From the NCBI GenBank assembly GCA_910586435.1, contig CAJUGT010000031.1, positions 20,199 to 27,044 of the forward strand: a DNA stretch of 6,846 bases. The letters are read 5' to 3'. The stretch's first letter is position 1. Each line of letters begins with the position of its first letter. Source of the DNA: an uncultured Acetatifactor sp. GTDB taxonomy: Bacteria; Bacillota; Clostridia; Lachnospirales; Lachnospiraceae. Positions 6,565 through 6,846 of the stretch are shown here, one piece after another. The translations under genes were made by a program, and so were the position numbers. The notes under the pieces were generated by a model that worked only from the letters and a program-made list of their open reading frames with translations, had not been told where the DNA came from and did not search any database.

Positions 6565-6678
6565 TTCCAGTTCCGTTCCTTCACTTCAGCACCCACATTC
6601 ATGGAAGGAAATTTCATCTGCGTAGTACGCAGCTGCAATTTCCTTCCGGGTGCTTTCGTTTCGGAACTGTTTTTTATT
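6565..6678 (-). repeat. Palindromic tandem repeat, copy A (114 bp)
   Basis: This is the copy nearest rfbB. It contains four nested helices: outer CAGTTCCG/CGGAACTG (6568-6575 with 6662-6669), GCACCC/GGGTGC (6589-6594 with 6648-6653), an 11-bp inner helix (6603-6613 with 6637-6647, perfect), and a terminal CTGCGTA/TACGCAG palindrome (6618-6624 with 6626-6632). The whole folds into a hairpin of about 102 nt. The plus strand has a T6ATTTT tract after the outer arm. I do not recognise the family. In transcripts of the operon it would be the last leader structure, ending four bases before the rfbB ribosome binding site. Confidence 0.9.
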
Positions 6679-6791
6679 TTCCAGTTCCGTTCCTTCACTC
6701 CAGCACCCACATTCATGGAAGGAAATTTCATCTGCGCAGTACGCAGCTGCAATTTCCTTCCGGGTGCTTTCGTTTCGGAACTGTTTTTATT
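6679..6791 (-). repeat. Palindromic tandem repeat, copy B (113 bp)
   Basis: This copy matches copy A except for three changes: T6586 in A is C6700 here (in a loop), T6623 in A is C6737 here (in the terminal stem), and the T tract has one T fewer. All helix arms are otherwise identical, with the outer arms at 6682-6689 and 6776-6783. The stem change gives a G-U pair in minus-strand RNA but a C-A mismatch in plus-strand RNA. Confidence 0.9.
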
Positions 6792-6846
6792 TTCCAGTTC
6801 CGTTCCTTCACTTCAGCACCCACATTCATGGAAGGAAATTTCATCT
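6792..6846 (-). repeat. Palindromic tandem repeat, copy C (cut by the window edge)
   Basis: The first 55 bases of a third copy are present and are identical to copy A over that length. They include the outer left arm (6795-6802) and one arm of the inner helix (6830-6840). The array therefore continues past the window, and its copy number and the promoter of the operon cannot be seen. Confidence 0.85.

Noticed and set aside
6565..6846. CRISPR array
   Set aside because: The whole 113-bp period is conserved, including the parts that would be spacers, and the unit is a long palindrome, so there is no repeat-spacer pattern.
6565..6846. Insertion sequence or transposase gene
   Set aside because: No coding content beyond the open rfbB frame is seen and there are no target-site duplications. 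A small non-autonomous palindromic element remains possible.

Overview
The window is a stretch of a cell-surface polysaccharide locus, with all genes on the minus strand and reading from right to left. Marked Shine-Dalgarno (SD) sequences, a TTG start, moderate GC, and a GH25 muramidase anchored by one N-terminal membrane helix suggest a Gram-positive anaerobe of the Clostridia, probably Lachnospiraceae-like. The taxon is inferred from gene style only.

Layout in transcription order: a tandem array of about 113-bp palindromic repeats (6565-6846, running off the right edge); rfbB (6551-5469); a 122-bp gap with a diverged, shortened relative of the repeat (5353-5431); rfbA (5346-4477); a membrane-anchored GH25 hydrolase with a Cna-B-like domain (4487-3219), overlapping the end of rfbA by 11 bp; rfbC (3184-2615); an ABC-2 polysaccharide-export permease (2589-1606); and a large multi-pass membrane protein resembling the DUF6056/GT-C group (1546-50). 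Apart from the gap before rfbA, gene spacing is -11 to 59 bp and no terminator is evident on the coding strand, so one operon is likely.

Function: RfbA makes dTDP-glucose, RfbB converts it to the 4-keto-6-deoxy sugar, and RfbC epimerises that to dTDP-4-keto-L-rhamnose. The reductase RfbD, which completes dTDP-L-rhamnose, is not here. The permease would carry a lipid-linked glycan across the membrane but its ATPase is also not in the window. The last gene may modify or extend the glycan outside the membrane. The GH25 protein may open or remodel peptidoglycan where the polymer is placed. These last two roles are inference.

The least explained part is the non-coding repeat. Each unit can fold into a long multi-helix hairpin, copies lie head to tail just before the rfbB ribosome binding site, and a degenerate relative sits in the same position before rfbA. 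This suggests a leader-RNA or palindromic repeat family tied to the translation starts of this operon. Positions 1-49, downstream of the last gene, hold nothing I can identify.
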